From Dunaliella salina (Eukaryota; Chlorophyta; Chlorophyceae; Chlamydomonadales; Dunaliellaceae), in the NCBI GenBank assembly GCA_002284615.2, contig MU069469.1, positions 503,701 to 529,087 of the forward strand: a DNA stretch of 25,387 bases, read 5' to 3'. Below the pieces are notes generated by a model. The model saw only the letters and a program-made list of their open reading frames with translations, was not told where the DNA came from and searched no databases. Made by a program: the position numbers and the translations under genes. Below, one piece after another: positions 1-25,387 of this stretch. Position 1 is the stretch's first letter, and each line of letters starts with the position of its first letter.

Positions 1-51
<51 letters not shown>
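1..51. repeat. (AC)n microsatellite at left edge
   Basis: Uninterrupted AC dinucleotides from the first base. This is probably where the assembly was cut. It lies inside the IBR5-like gene, in the intron after exon 5. Confidence 0.98.
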
Positions 52-52
<1 letters not shown>

Positions 53-142
53 TTTCATAGGGATGTGAAGGAAAGCAGGTACACACATCCCTGTATGTCG
101 CTCTGAGCACAATTGAGCTTCTGGAGCCGAGCATGGACTCAC

Positions 143-203
143 CTAGACACACCCGTCATGCAATACAGGAGGACCTTGGAGTTGGGTTGCTGACTGGTCT
201 GGT
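143..203 (-). CDS. IBR5: IBR5-like exon 5, catalytic loop
   Basis: The acceptor is CTTTGCAG before 203 and the donor is GTGAGT after 143. The split codon with exon 4 gives Asp. The exon encodes VLLYCMTGVS and ends in AG, the first two bases of the P-loop Arg codon if the next exon begins with G or A. It aligns with VLVHCMSGKSR of plant IBR5. It was too short to stand out as an open reading frame and was found from the motif. Confidence 0.88.
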
Positions 204-1488
204 CTGCAAAGGTAGATCCAAGTGCAACACCAATAGGTTTGCTAAAGGACTGTGAAAGGGTTGAAGGAAGTCAGGATAAGTAAGTCCCATCAAGCAACAG
301 AGACTTGCAAATTGGGAGGTTTGGCATGAAGTGTTCATCCCTTCAGTCCAAAATGAGCGCCTTCAGGGGCAGATCCAACCAGTCAAATGGGTAACTCAAC
401 ATCAACGTATAAAGCATGGGCATTTCTGCACCAGCACTCCTCCTGTGCCTGACATACATTAGCCGCTGCTGACAACAAGCAACATTGACATCCGCAATGT
501 TTACCAAGGATGAAACATTCGGACAGAGAGACAGAAACCAGGCGAGACAAGTTAGAGCCTCAGGCACGCCTTTTTTCTTTCAGGCATGACAACACTCAGA
601 TGCAACACAAGCGCGTCCCAATCTCTTGCAGTACCTGCCATGCAGCACGTCCTACCCACCTATGAATTCTAAGCACTCGTCAAATCGCGGCGGGGAAGAG
701 GATACAGTGTGGTAGGTGAAAGTGTTTTTGAAGAGCGCTTGGCAAGTTGGAACCGTCTGCGCGTCAGCATGTAAGCAGATGTCAAGATGATGTGCAAGAT
801 GGAAGGGGTATGTATGCACTTTCAGGTATGTCATTGCATTGAACTGGCGCTGCCCAAGCACATCTTGTTTTGACAAAGAGAGTTTCACTTTTAAGCCCTG
901 AATGGCCACCTACGTACCAAATATATATGTGATAAATTTGCTCATGTTAGAGTGTGCATGGGGGCTACTCACATTCAAAATGTGGGTGATGCCCATGGTT
1001 TTGAGCAGCTCTGAGCGCGAGGCAGAATCGTAGCTGCCCAGATACAAGAAGCCTGGGATGATAGGCCTGCACAAGCCAGCCAGCATTCACTCTTGAAAGG
1101 AAAATACGGTAAAAGGTATCTCATGATGGCTGCAGCATTGGCAAAGTGCTCAATTGAAGAGGCTGTACAATCATGCAGCATCCGCGCCCGTCCATTTCCC
1201 GTTTGCTTTCTCACTTACGTGGGGATCACTGCTCCAAGTGAAGCCACCTCATGAGAAGCCATGACATGCCCGCAGATGCTGCACTGCTCGCCTGCTTCGT
1301 ACTGCAGACAAGACGAGATGGCGGGCATGGAAGAGGGAGGGGCAGAGGGTGTGGAAGTAAGCTCAGTCAAACCAAGCAGTCTTTACAGGTTGCAAGCACA
1401 GTGCAAGAGGCATTAAGCCACTCACATCATGGTAGTGCCCACAAATCACGCAAGGCTCCTCACGCTGTGTCCGCTTTTTGCTTGTCAT
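143..1488 (-). CDS. IBR5: IBR5-like dual-specificity protein phosphatase, 5' five exons (partial)
   Basis: Exons read on the minus strand: 1488-1426, 1301-1219, 1066-973, 756-660, 203-143 (398 nt, 132 codons plus 2 nt). All introns are GT-AG and phases agree at every junction. Exon 1 begins with ATG at 1488 and encodes CVICGHYHD; exon 2 encodes CSICGH. These match the paired CxxCGH zinc-like motifs at the N-terminus of plant IBR5. Exon 3 has FLYLGSYDSASRSELLKT, a hallmark of the family. Exon 4 has TVPTCQ and FTYH. Exon 5 carries the catalytic loop YCMTGVSR (CX5R, Cys127 to Arg133). IBR5 is known in plants as a phosphatase acting on MAP kinase and influencing auxin and abscisic acid responses; the substrate here is unknown. 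The residue before the catalytic Cys is Tyr, where His is usual. The C-terminal exons lie beyond the left edge. Intron 659-204 and the tract 1-142 hold no further exon I can see. Confidence 0.9.
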
Positions 1489-1588
1489 TCTGGTCAAATT
1501 TTAAACAATTTCAACGTTGTGCAAATTAAATATTATTGACGCACAAAGGCTACACCTTGCGATCAACGTAAGATCGCTTTTCAAATTA

Positions 1589-1890
1589 TCACAGGATAAA
1601 ATGGCTCCTGGTTTGAGCTACAAGGGGCATTCATAAGAAGATTTTTTTTCGATCACGTTATGTAGAGGAAGCTCACGGTTGATGAGACAGCCAAGCAGAA
1701 GCCTACTTCCACTCACATCTCAGTGTACTCACAGAAGTCTGTGCTGGCAATAAAAGGCATAACGTTCCCAGCTCCCAACTCGTACCCAGCAGCAACCACT
1801 TTGATGAATAGAGAATGTGCTCTGAAACTGTTACAACCTTCTTGTGGGAACTGCGCGGCATCAAAGAGCTGCCCATGCTCAAGGTCGGGC
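1589..1890 (-). CDS. Unrecognised gene, probable last two exons
   Basis: An open minus-strand stretch at 1890-1733 (158 nt) is preceded by TTTCTAG and followed by the donor GTGAGT. It reads PDLEHGQLFDAAQ, then AHSLFIKVVAAGYELG, then NVMPFIASTDF, a composition that looks coding. A second piece at 1617-1589, after the acceptor CCTTGTAG, would complete the split codon and end in TGA nine codons later. If right, this gene ends about 100 bp upstream of the IBR5-like ATG, in tandem with it. I do not recognise the family. The plus-strand reading of the same bases is less protein-like. The last exon is especially uncertain. Confidence 0.4.
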
Positions 1891-1897
1891 CTAGAAA

Positions 1898-2149
1898 TTG
1901 CAAATAAACGATTGGAATCCTCTATATGAAAAATGGGAATATTTGCCTGGATCCAATGTCATTGCGTACGAAATTGAAAAGGGAACTTTTGCGCTTAAAG
2001 AAAGAACGGGCTTAACGGAAGAAAAAAAGGTGCAAAGGCTTGCATTTAGGAAAGACCCAACAGTCAGCGCTGAAACCAAGAGTGAGCCCCACCAGACCAA
2101 GGGAGAAAGGAGCACAGAAGTCTGCTCCAGCAAGGTGGCCTCCATCTAG
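1898..2149 (+). CDS. Hypothetical ORF, 83 codons
   Basis: This plus-strand frame is open from an ATG at 1898 to a stop at 2147-2149. It encodes a charged peptide with NDWNPLYEKWEYLPG near the start and a Lys/Glu-rich middle. It has no recognised domain. It may be an exon or a fragment of a mobile element, and it runs opposite to the neighbouring genes. It could equally be chance. Confidence 0.2.
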   Translation: MQINDWNPLYEKWEYLPGSNVIAYEIEKGTFALKERTGLTEEKKVQRLAFRKDPTVSAETKSEPHQTKGERSTEVCSSKVASI

Positions 2150-2814
2150 GATACCCTCGACACTGCTGTCAAGAGGCCCTGCCCAGCAAACTCGAGACCC
2201 ACCCCCTAGCCTCTGACATGCTCATTTGGTGTTGTGTCAATTATACTGTTGGTGACCAAATAGTTAGGTTGTTATAGGGGGTTTGGGGTGATGATTTTCT
2301 AGTGATTCGTGTTGTCAAGTCAGTGTGTCTTACTTGCATGATCTGTCTATGACACTTCAGAGAAAACTATGTAACATCTCAGCAAGGGCCCCCCCTCTTG
2401 CACGGGGGCCATCCGGAGCCAGGAGGTGAGCACGCAGGTATGCGGACATAAACTGAAATCACTCCACCTCTGAGCACCTTTTCCGCCGCGCCAACTTCTG
2501 AGACCACTCCGACACCAGCTTTTCTCCTGGTAGCTCACATATGGGCACCACTTCCCAGGCCAAAGCCTGCTGCCCGTGTCAGGGCTTTTGATGTTCTGCG
2601 CTTGTGTTACATGTGTTGCATTCTTCCCCAGATCGGACGTGGCTCTAGGCGTCTTTTCTTTCCAGGCATGCTACTTTGCCCCCTTCCAGAAAAGAAAAGG
2701 AAAGAAAAACTACGCAGGCAGTGAAAACACTCCCCACATCAATTAAGGAAAAGAGGATACCTAGGGCCGAGGCACCGTGTATCCGCTTCACCAAGAGAAA
2801 GTAGAAGCAAGAAG
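2150..2814. other. Intergenic, no gene seen
   Basis: No coding exon is supported on either strand. There is a purine-rich AAAAG-type tract near 2688-2730 followed by CTACG. It resembles the tract at 5905-5937 and may be a relic of the same dispersed sequence. Confidence 0.5.
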
Positions 2815-3400
2815 TCAGTGGGGATCAGGTGGGTTACTGGCAGTAGCCCGTGCCTGATCTTGTTGATGAGAGTTTAAGAAAGTTTTCTCAATAGCGCGTC
2901 TGGTGCTGGCAAGTTTGGAGGCATACAGGGCAGAATGAGCATGAAGCTTCCGAGCAAGCTTGGTGGCCTTGTAAGTGTCAAGGCCAAGCTCCTTTAGAGG
3001 CCCCAATGTGTGTGGGGTGTAGATGACTCCTCCCACACCTAACAGGATAGTATGGAGGGTGACCTGAGCTGAGGCTCTGGAAAGATGACGACGAAGGTCG
3101 CGGTGCTGCTGCTTGGAGGCCTCAAGCTGGCTGTTGGGCCGCGTGCCCTCACAGTACTTGACTTTTACAAGGTGGATATGTCTCTGATCTGGGTGAAGCT
3201 GACTGGGGTCACGAGCCTTGGATGTGGGTGGAGTGGCTGTGCCTGGTGCTGAGTCCTCCCTGTTTCCCCCGCGCCCCCCTGCACTTCTCAATTCATAACG
3301 AGGATTCGACCTACGCTCTTTTCAGAGGAACAACCAACAGAGCATCAGGCCGGCTGGAAGTGAGCCTATCCTTATTAGGGAAGCAACGTGGGAAAATATA
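2815..3400 (-). pseudogene. Retrotransposon C-terminal PD-(D/E)XK-like (REL) endonuclease domain
   Basis: RPDALLVVP (about 3357-3331) followed by HLVKVKYC (about 3185-3160) has the spacing and hydrophobic strands of a PD...(D/E)XK nuclease core. The acidic residue of the second half is Lys here (codon AAA), which should abolish metal binding. A frameshift in an A-run near 3320 and a stop separate the two halves. The downstream LHTILLGVGGVIY and LHAHSALYASKL segments look like the conserved C-terminal tail of this retrotransposon family. Confidence 0.6.
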
Positions 3401-3413
3401 TTTAGGGATGCAT

Positions 3414-4565
3414 CTATATGGTCCTATTGGTAGCATGCTCTGGGATCTGTAGATCTTGCAAGGCAAGACGGTCTGCACTGCCAGTGTCCATGGAGGCAAT
3501 ACCTGCCCCAAGAGGGCCTTTGCTTATGGCTTTTAGGAGGATTCTGCTGGCAATATTATGTCGCTCAGTTACCATACCAGAAATGGTTGAATTTTTGCAT
3601 CCTGACAATATGTGAAGGGCACTGTCAAATTCCCCACAGAGGGGGCATTGCAGGCTGGTGGAAATTTTGAAGCGCACCGCGTGTTTATGATTGAAGAGGG
3701 TACCTGAGCGGTACTTAAAAATGTTTTGCCTCATTTTAAAAGAGAATGTTGACATGGTCCAGAAGGAATTGCTGATATGTTTGTGGATGTGGGGGAGTAG
3801 ACTTTGGTAGAAGGAGCAGTACCCTGTGTTGGTGTTGGCCTTTCCAAGTTTGTGTTTTGAGTGCATGTGCTTCTGTAAAGCATCATGGAGGTTGGAGAAG
3901 TGTTTCAGTTGCTTTACGGCAGCTGGGTTAAGGCGCCTAGAAGCATTTGCATGAGTGCAGGATGTTTCCTCAAAGGCAAGCCAGGTGGTATCATGAAAAG
4001 GATTGCCTTCAAGGGTTGCACATGGGAAGGTTATGCCTGCAAGGGTGTCGTCATTCTGAATGGCCTGATGCTTGGCAATGGCATCTGCGCATTCGTTGCC
4101 GGCAATTCCAGCATGAGATTTAACCTTAAAGAAATGAATAGAAGTAGGTGAGTTGCATATGAGCTGTATGATTGACTTGAGGATGTGGCCTTGGACATGC
4201 TGGTGATCAAGTTCTGGGTAGAGTATTTGCTTTCTGATCTGTTCTAAAGAGCAAAGGCTGTTGGTGGCAACGCAACGATATCCTAGGAGAATGGCAGCTG
4301 CTATTGCCGCCAATTCGGCTCTGGTGATTCTATGGGTGATTCCTGCTCCATTCGGCTGGACATGATTGGTGCTGTCACTGGCGGGGTGGTAGACCCCTGC
4401 ACCAATCACTTGTTTTCCTTTGTGTACATGGCAGCTGCCGTCCGTGTATGCCCACTCTCTCCAGTTTTCAACTTTGCGTTCCAGATGAGGGCTGGATGAT
4501 GTGAGTGGTTGAAGAGTTTGTTGGCTCTGAGTGGTTTCCTGAGGGGTTTGTTGGTAGGCAGAGGG
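3414..4565 (-). pseudogene. Retrotransposon RNase H domain plus CCHC zinc knuckle
   Basis: The frame is open well upstream of the first GTG at 4409. WREWAYTDGSC places the first catalytic Asp at about 4442. The Glu of RAELAAI follows, and the His/Asp segment SHAGIAGNECADAIAK is intact. The third acidic position, normally Asp in a TDS motif, reads ATNSL here, an Asp to Asn change. After RNase H comes CPLCGEFDSALHILSGC, a CCHC knuckle. The frame ends at 3414, where the next segment continues in another frame. Confidence 0.8.
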
Positions 4566-4588
4566 TAGCTTTTTGAAATTATTAAAGC

Positions 4589-4617
4589 CAGTTTCAATTT
4601 CTCAGAAATTGAAACTG
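4589..4617. repeat. Perfect 12-bp inverted repeat
   Basis: CAGTTTCAATTT and AAATTGAAACTG are separated by 5 bases, giving a perfect hairpin. It lies in the retrotransposon remnant close to where the reading frame changes. Confidence 0.8.
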
Positions 4618-5017
4618 AGTGTCTGGGATTGAGGATTGGGTCATTGCTAACGTTTCTTTTCAGCCATCTTGCCTCACGGATGTCTTCTTTCAGGCCTGTG
4701 AGCCAATTTGGGTTGTTCTCATTCAGGCGGATTCTTGCAGCGGTATTCCAAACAGCAATTATTCGTAGGCTCCAGGAGTGGCATGGGAGGACAATTTCCT
4801 GGCTTACCCAGAAGGGGGGAGTGGCATAGCTGAGTCTTTTTGAGGGTATGGCTCCCAACGTGCAACGGAAGTGAGGGTAGGCATTCAGGAGTTTAGAGTA
4901 TGGATTTGTGCTCATAGGGCCTCCCCAGCTTGGTAAGAACATGAAGGTTGCCGTGGCGCGGCTTTGTTGTTCCACTCCTCCTCCATTGCCTAGGGCCCTA
5001 CAGATTTGTTGCGGCAA

Positions 5018-5600
5018 ATTTTGGCATTACTGAATCACCACAGAAACACGCGTGTGAGGCGTGACCTGTATTTAAGTGGGGTTCTTTTTTCGGATGCTCT
5101 CTTTTGGATCCATTCCTGTTATCCCTCAGGCTGGCCTTGTGTTCTGCCCCTGGTGTAACAATAACCCGGTGAAGCTGGTAAAAGTTAAAGTAAAAAATCT
5201 AAGCAGGACAGTATCCAGCGTGCATTAAGGGAAAACTCAGCAGTCAGCTCTGGACTGGCTGTGAGCTTCCCCAGACTTAGAGGTGGATTATAAAAACTAA
5301 TGAGGATCCAGTGGGTTGTCCGAGTCGGCCATCCGTCAAGGCATGCGCCTGACCCTCCTATTCTCAGCCCGTGCAGCCCCTGCCCTGATTCTGTATTGTC
5401 TATATTGTTGCATTGGATGGTGTGTTTAGTGTTGTGAATTTTGGTTAAAGTCCTAAAGATAGCATGGCAGTGAAGTTTCGTTGCCAGCCTGGGTTGTTGC
5501 CAGCCTGGGGCCAAACTGAGTTTGGTTTCCTTTCCCCATCAGTTCATTCTGAGACCAGACTTGCCCTCAAAAGCGACCTTTGAAAGCTTAAACCTGAATC
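5018..5600. other. No confident gene; possible retrotransposon leftover
   Basis: A minus-strand frame at 5514-5185 is open and contains WILISFYNPPLSLG, faintly like the YNPP segment of AP-type endonucleases of non-LTR elements. If so, the reverse transcriptase between it and the RNase H fragment has been deleted. This rests on one short similarity only. Confidence 0.2.
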
Positions 5601-5744
5601 CCTGCTGTGAAATCCTTAGCAAAAATTACGAACACTAAACCATCCAACTCTGTGATCCAAGCAAAGGAGAACCGGGCTGGAGGCCACTGGACAGGCTGCT
5701 AACTGTCTGGCGAGAGTCTGCATCAGCCAAGTTCGTGTCTGCTC

Positions 5745-5877
5745 GCCTGAAATGCTGTTTCTGCACTTCTAGCTCTCTTTATTGTTTGCTTTTTTTTGAC
5801 TGGTCTGGTTACAGGCCTCTATGCTTCCGCTCAGCTGCCCTTGTGGGCGGATATAGTGACGTGACTTAACCTTATTT
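5745..5877 (+). mobile_element. SINE-like dispersed repeat, copy 1
   Basis: About 130 bp homologous to 20501-20628. Shared landmarks are GCYTGARATGCTGT at the start, TGGTCTGGTTACAGGCCTC in the middle, GCTCAGCTGCCCTTGTRGGCG, and a tail of AACCTTA/TTACC type. No clear target duplication is seen for this copy. No protein is encoded. Confidence 0.65.
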
Positions 5878-5904
5878 TACCTCAGCTCTGTCCTTCACCT
5901 CTAA

Positions 5905-5932
5905 GAAAAAGAAAAGAAAAGAAAAGAAAAGC
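5905..5932. repeat. (AAAAG)n short tandem repeat
   Basis: Five to six AAAAG-type units between the dispersed repeat and the tRNA-like sequence. On the minus strand it would read as a CTTTT tail about 70 bp downstream of the tRNA-like head. Confidence 0.85.
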
Positions 5933-6000
5933 TACGCTACTAGACACTGTCCGATAGCATTGATTGAGGGAAGGACCTACTTGCTCAAGGCAAATCCTCA

Positions 6001-6072
6001 CCGGTACCCGGGATCGAACCCCGGACCTCCCGCGTTCACTAGGGCCGCGTTTCACCCGTTAGGCCACAATCG
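6001..6072 (-). other. tRNA-like sequence (tRNA pseudogene or SINE head)
   Basis: On the minus strand there is a good A box (TGGCCTAACGGG, 6066-6055) and B box (GGTTCGATCCC, 6020-6010). The T arm is perfect: CCGGG, loop GTTCGAT, CCCGG. The acceptor stem pairs at only about four of seven positions and no five-base-pair anticodon stem forms around any plausible anticodon, so a working tRNA is unlikely. It is probably a pol III promoter-bearing SINE head or a decayed tRNA. Confidence 0.7.
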
Positions 6073-6099
6073 AAAATCCTAAGAATTCCGGTCCCGGAA

Positions 6100-6600
6100 G
6101 TTTCCGGGGTAACCCCTAATCGCTAAATTCACCTCTAACACAGTTCTGGCCAGAAGAAAGCCTACTTGGATTTCAGCTTTCAACACGTGAAAAAAGGGGC
6201 CACTTTGATTCAAAAACCATGCAGGTCCACCAATAGATAAGGGTTCCTCTGCTGGTTCACAAACCCTTCAAGTTGCAATCATGCACTCCCATCAATCTCT
6301 TGCTTGTTGCCATGCTGTCATCAGAAGCAGGTCAAGTTGATTCCATGAAGAGCTAGAGCTCATGCAAGGGAAACTCGTCCTCATTGTAGCATGTGCGCCA
6401 CAAGCTTGAGATCCAAGCCAAGTCTGCTGACACTCGCAATCTACATGCACACGATGTCACATGTCTCAAGATGTCCATTTAAAATCTTGAGTCTGTGATG
6501 GACAACAACGAGCATGCATTGAGGAAAGGCATATCAGTCTGTGATGACAATAACAGTGAGTCCCACTCACAGAAAAAGGAGCTAAGAGCAATGAAATGAA
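6100..6600. other. Intergenic, nothing recognised
   Basis: I see no exon, repeat array or RNA gene here. It separates the tRNA-like sequence from the region downstream of ATG7. Confidence 0.5.
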
Positions 6601-6920
6601 GTTGATCCTACCTTCCGTCCAGATGTATGTCTTGCCCTCCTGAAGCAGTCTGTTTTGTGGAGGCCGCCCCAGGCCCCCAAATCCTTATCGTATTTGTTGC
6701 AAACTTAAATAACCTTTGGAGGATTTTACTGATTTGTGATTGGCATTCCCAATCTCCCACATAAGTTGCCATGCAAGTTGGGAAGGGCCTTGGGCTGTTC
6801 ACGGATTTAGCCAGGCTTTCTTTGGGTGCAGCAAGCCAGTGGAGACGAAACAACGGATTTTCAGCTTGGTTGAGTGAAGTGTCAGGTAAAAGGCATCTGC
6901 GAGTGACGTCCTCTCGCCCC

Positions 6921-7009
6921 ACACACACACACAACACACACACACACACACACACACAACACACACACACACACACACACACAACACACACACACACACA
7001 CACACACAN

Positions 7010-7088
<79 letters not shown>

Positions 7089-7098
7089 GCACACGCAC
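6921..7098. repeat. (AC)n microsatellite just downstream of the ATG7 stop
   Basis: About 180 bp of AC repeats with a few AAC interruptions, an N at 7009 and ACGC variants at the right end. It begins about 20 bp after the ATG7 stop codon on the minus strand, so the 3' UTR would begin with a long GU repeat. Confidence 0.97.
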
Positions 7099-7118
7099 AA
7101 ACAGCTGTGCACTTCATG

Positions 7119-24631
<17,513 letters not shown>

Positions 24632-24649
24632 CTGCGTAAGAACCGAACA

Positions 24650-24880
24650 GAATGCCATGCCGCACTCCGGTTGGGAAGGCTGAGATCTGCGCTCGTTCGA
24701 CCCTTGCGGTCACGCACACACACAACACATGCACAAGGGCACGCACAGAACGCCATGTCACACCCACACCAGTCTGTGGCACAGGTGGCAGCTCCACATG
24801 CAACAGCAGGCTGTGGTCCGCGCACGTCCGACCCTTGCATTGGCACACACACACAGAACAGCACCACTGCGCAATGTTGT
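24650..24880. repeat. Copies of the 5' edge of ATG7 exon a
   Basis: Two copies lie upstream of exon a on the minus strand, near 24735-24655 and 24866-24770. The first keeps CVRDRKGRTSADLSL; the second keeps CKGRTCADHSLLL and VELPPVP before diverging. AC/GT slippage within CACACACA differs between copies. Confidence 0.85.
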
Positions 24881-24883
24881 TAC

Positions 24884-24978
24884 CCAATTGTACATATAGA
24901 ACGCCCTGCCACACTCTGGTCGAGAACCGATTGCAGCTAAGCAAGCGCGCCGCAGGGGCATGCCCGCATTTGGCCCTG
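24884..24978 (-). CDS. Possible further upstream ATG7 exon
   Basis: A minus-strand frame reads NAGMPLRRACLAAIGSR, resembling the NPGWPLRN block that precedes exon a in ATG7. A donor GTAACA after 24884 would join in phase 0 to exon a. The similarity is weak and the acceptor (GAAGGGCAG) is poor. Confidence 0.25.
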
Positions 24979-25341
24979 CCCTTCTCTTGTGTTCTACCTT
25001 TCCCCCATTAGCTTTGGTGTTCCACATTTCAATGTTCTCATGCACCAGCACGAAAAAAGCTGCCAGCAGAGGAGAGAAACATGTTGTCATGACTTAAAAG
25101 CAAAGGCCAGGACACCTCTTTCCCCTGTCGCGCTTGCTCCTGTCATGCACACCTTAAAAGTGTACTGCCCATCAGGTGTGAGCCTCCAACTAGTAACCAC
25201 AACTGTTGGCCATTAGCCAAGCATTAAAATGATACTGCTGTGATGTGAGAGACATGATTTCCCTTCTGTCACTCACAGTTCATGACGGCAATAACCTCAA
25301 AACACTAATGTACATGCTATCAGTTGCTCGGTTTGCACGCG

Positions 25342-25345
<4 letters not shown>

Positions 25346-25387
<42 letters not shown>
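25346..25387. repeat. (AC)n microsatellite at right edge
   Basis: AC repeats, preceded by ACGC variants, run to the last base. Confidence 0.97.

Larger units (their letters stand above)
2815..5017 (-). mobile_element. Degenerate 3' part of a non-LTR retrotransposon with RNase H and REL-like endonuclease
   Basis: Read on the minus strand, 5017-4409 carries a region before RNase H. 4565-3414 then carries RNase H (TDGS at 4445-4434, RAELAAI, VKSHAGIAGNECADAIAK) and a CPLCG...H...C knuckle (CX2CX7HX4C). 3511-3311 carries RPDALLVVP, and 3291-2815 carries HLVKVKYCEGTRP and ILLGVGGVIY, ending NPPDPH then stop. RNase H followed by a CCHC knuckle and a PD-(D/E)XK-like domain fits green-algal elements of the Dualen/RandI type, which are known to carry RNase H and a restriction-like endonuclease. 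The frame changes at least three times (about 4480-4600, 3420-3450 and 3310-3330). No reverse transcriptase domain is visible, so the copy is truncated and dead. The family assignment is from memory. Confidence 0.8.

Noticed and set aside
343..567. Minus-strand ORF of 74 codons as an exon of the phosphatase
   Set aside because: It shows no phosphatase motif. The phase from exon 4 and the catalytic loop both point to 203-143, so this lies in an intron.

Overview
The window comes from a nuclear genome with intron-rich genes, most likely a chlorophyte green alga. The evidence is a plant/green-algal type IBR5-like phosphatase, introns with GTGAGT/GTAAGT donors, a non-LTR retrotransposon remnant of the kind known from green algae, and very abundant (AC)n and minisatellite DNA. 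A Dunaliella-like alga is a guess only. Every gene recognised lies on the minus strand.

Layout. (1) 143-1488: the first five exons of an IBR5-like dual-specificity phosphatase, from the ATG through the CX5R catalytic loop; the gene runs off the left edge. (2) 1589-1890: a coding-like minus-strand stretch, probably the last exons of an unrecognised gene. (3) 2815-5017: a broken 3' end of a non-LTR retrotransposon (connection region, RNase H, CCHC knuckle, PD-(D/E)XK-like nuclease domain). (4) 5700-6100: a short dispersed repeat and a tRNA-like (SINE head) sequence. (5) 7119-24631: eight exons of ATG7, the E1-like enzyme of autophagy, read right to left. They cover the end of the N-terminal domain, the adenylation domain, the catalytic cysteine and the natural C-terminus. 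The eight exons total 1638 nt and stay in frame across all seven introns (545 residues plus stop). The 5' part lies beyond the right edge.

The striking feature is the ATG7 introns. Almost every one is filled with tandem arrays (units about 67-150 bp) and at least seven arrays are built from the adjacent exon's own splice junction: each unit carries a few codons of exon, the AG or GT splice site, and flanking intron. The gene appears to have been enlarged by repeated tandem duplication across its exon edges. Many copies keep plausible splice sites, so frame-preserving pseudo-exons are possible.

The large intron 19492-24362 also holds a 128-bp SINE-like insertion with a 14-bp target duplication, a roughly 260-bp inverted repeat, and a 420-bp polypyrimidine tract. 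A 260-bp assembly gap (12337-12596) sits inside one array and is flanked by identical sequence.
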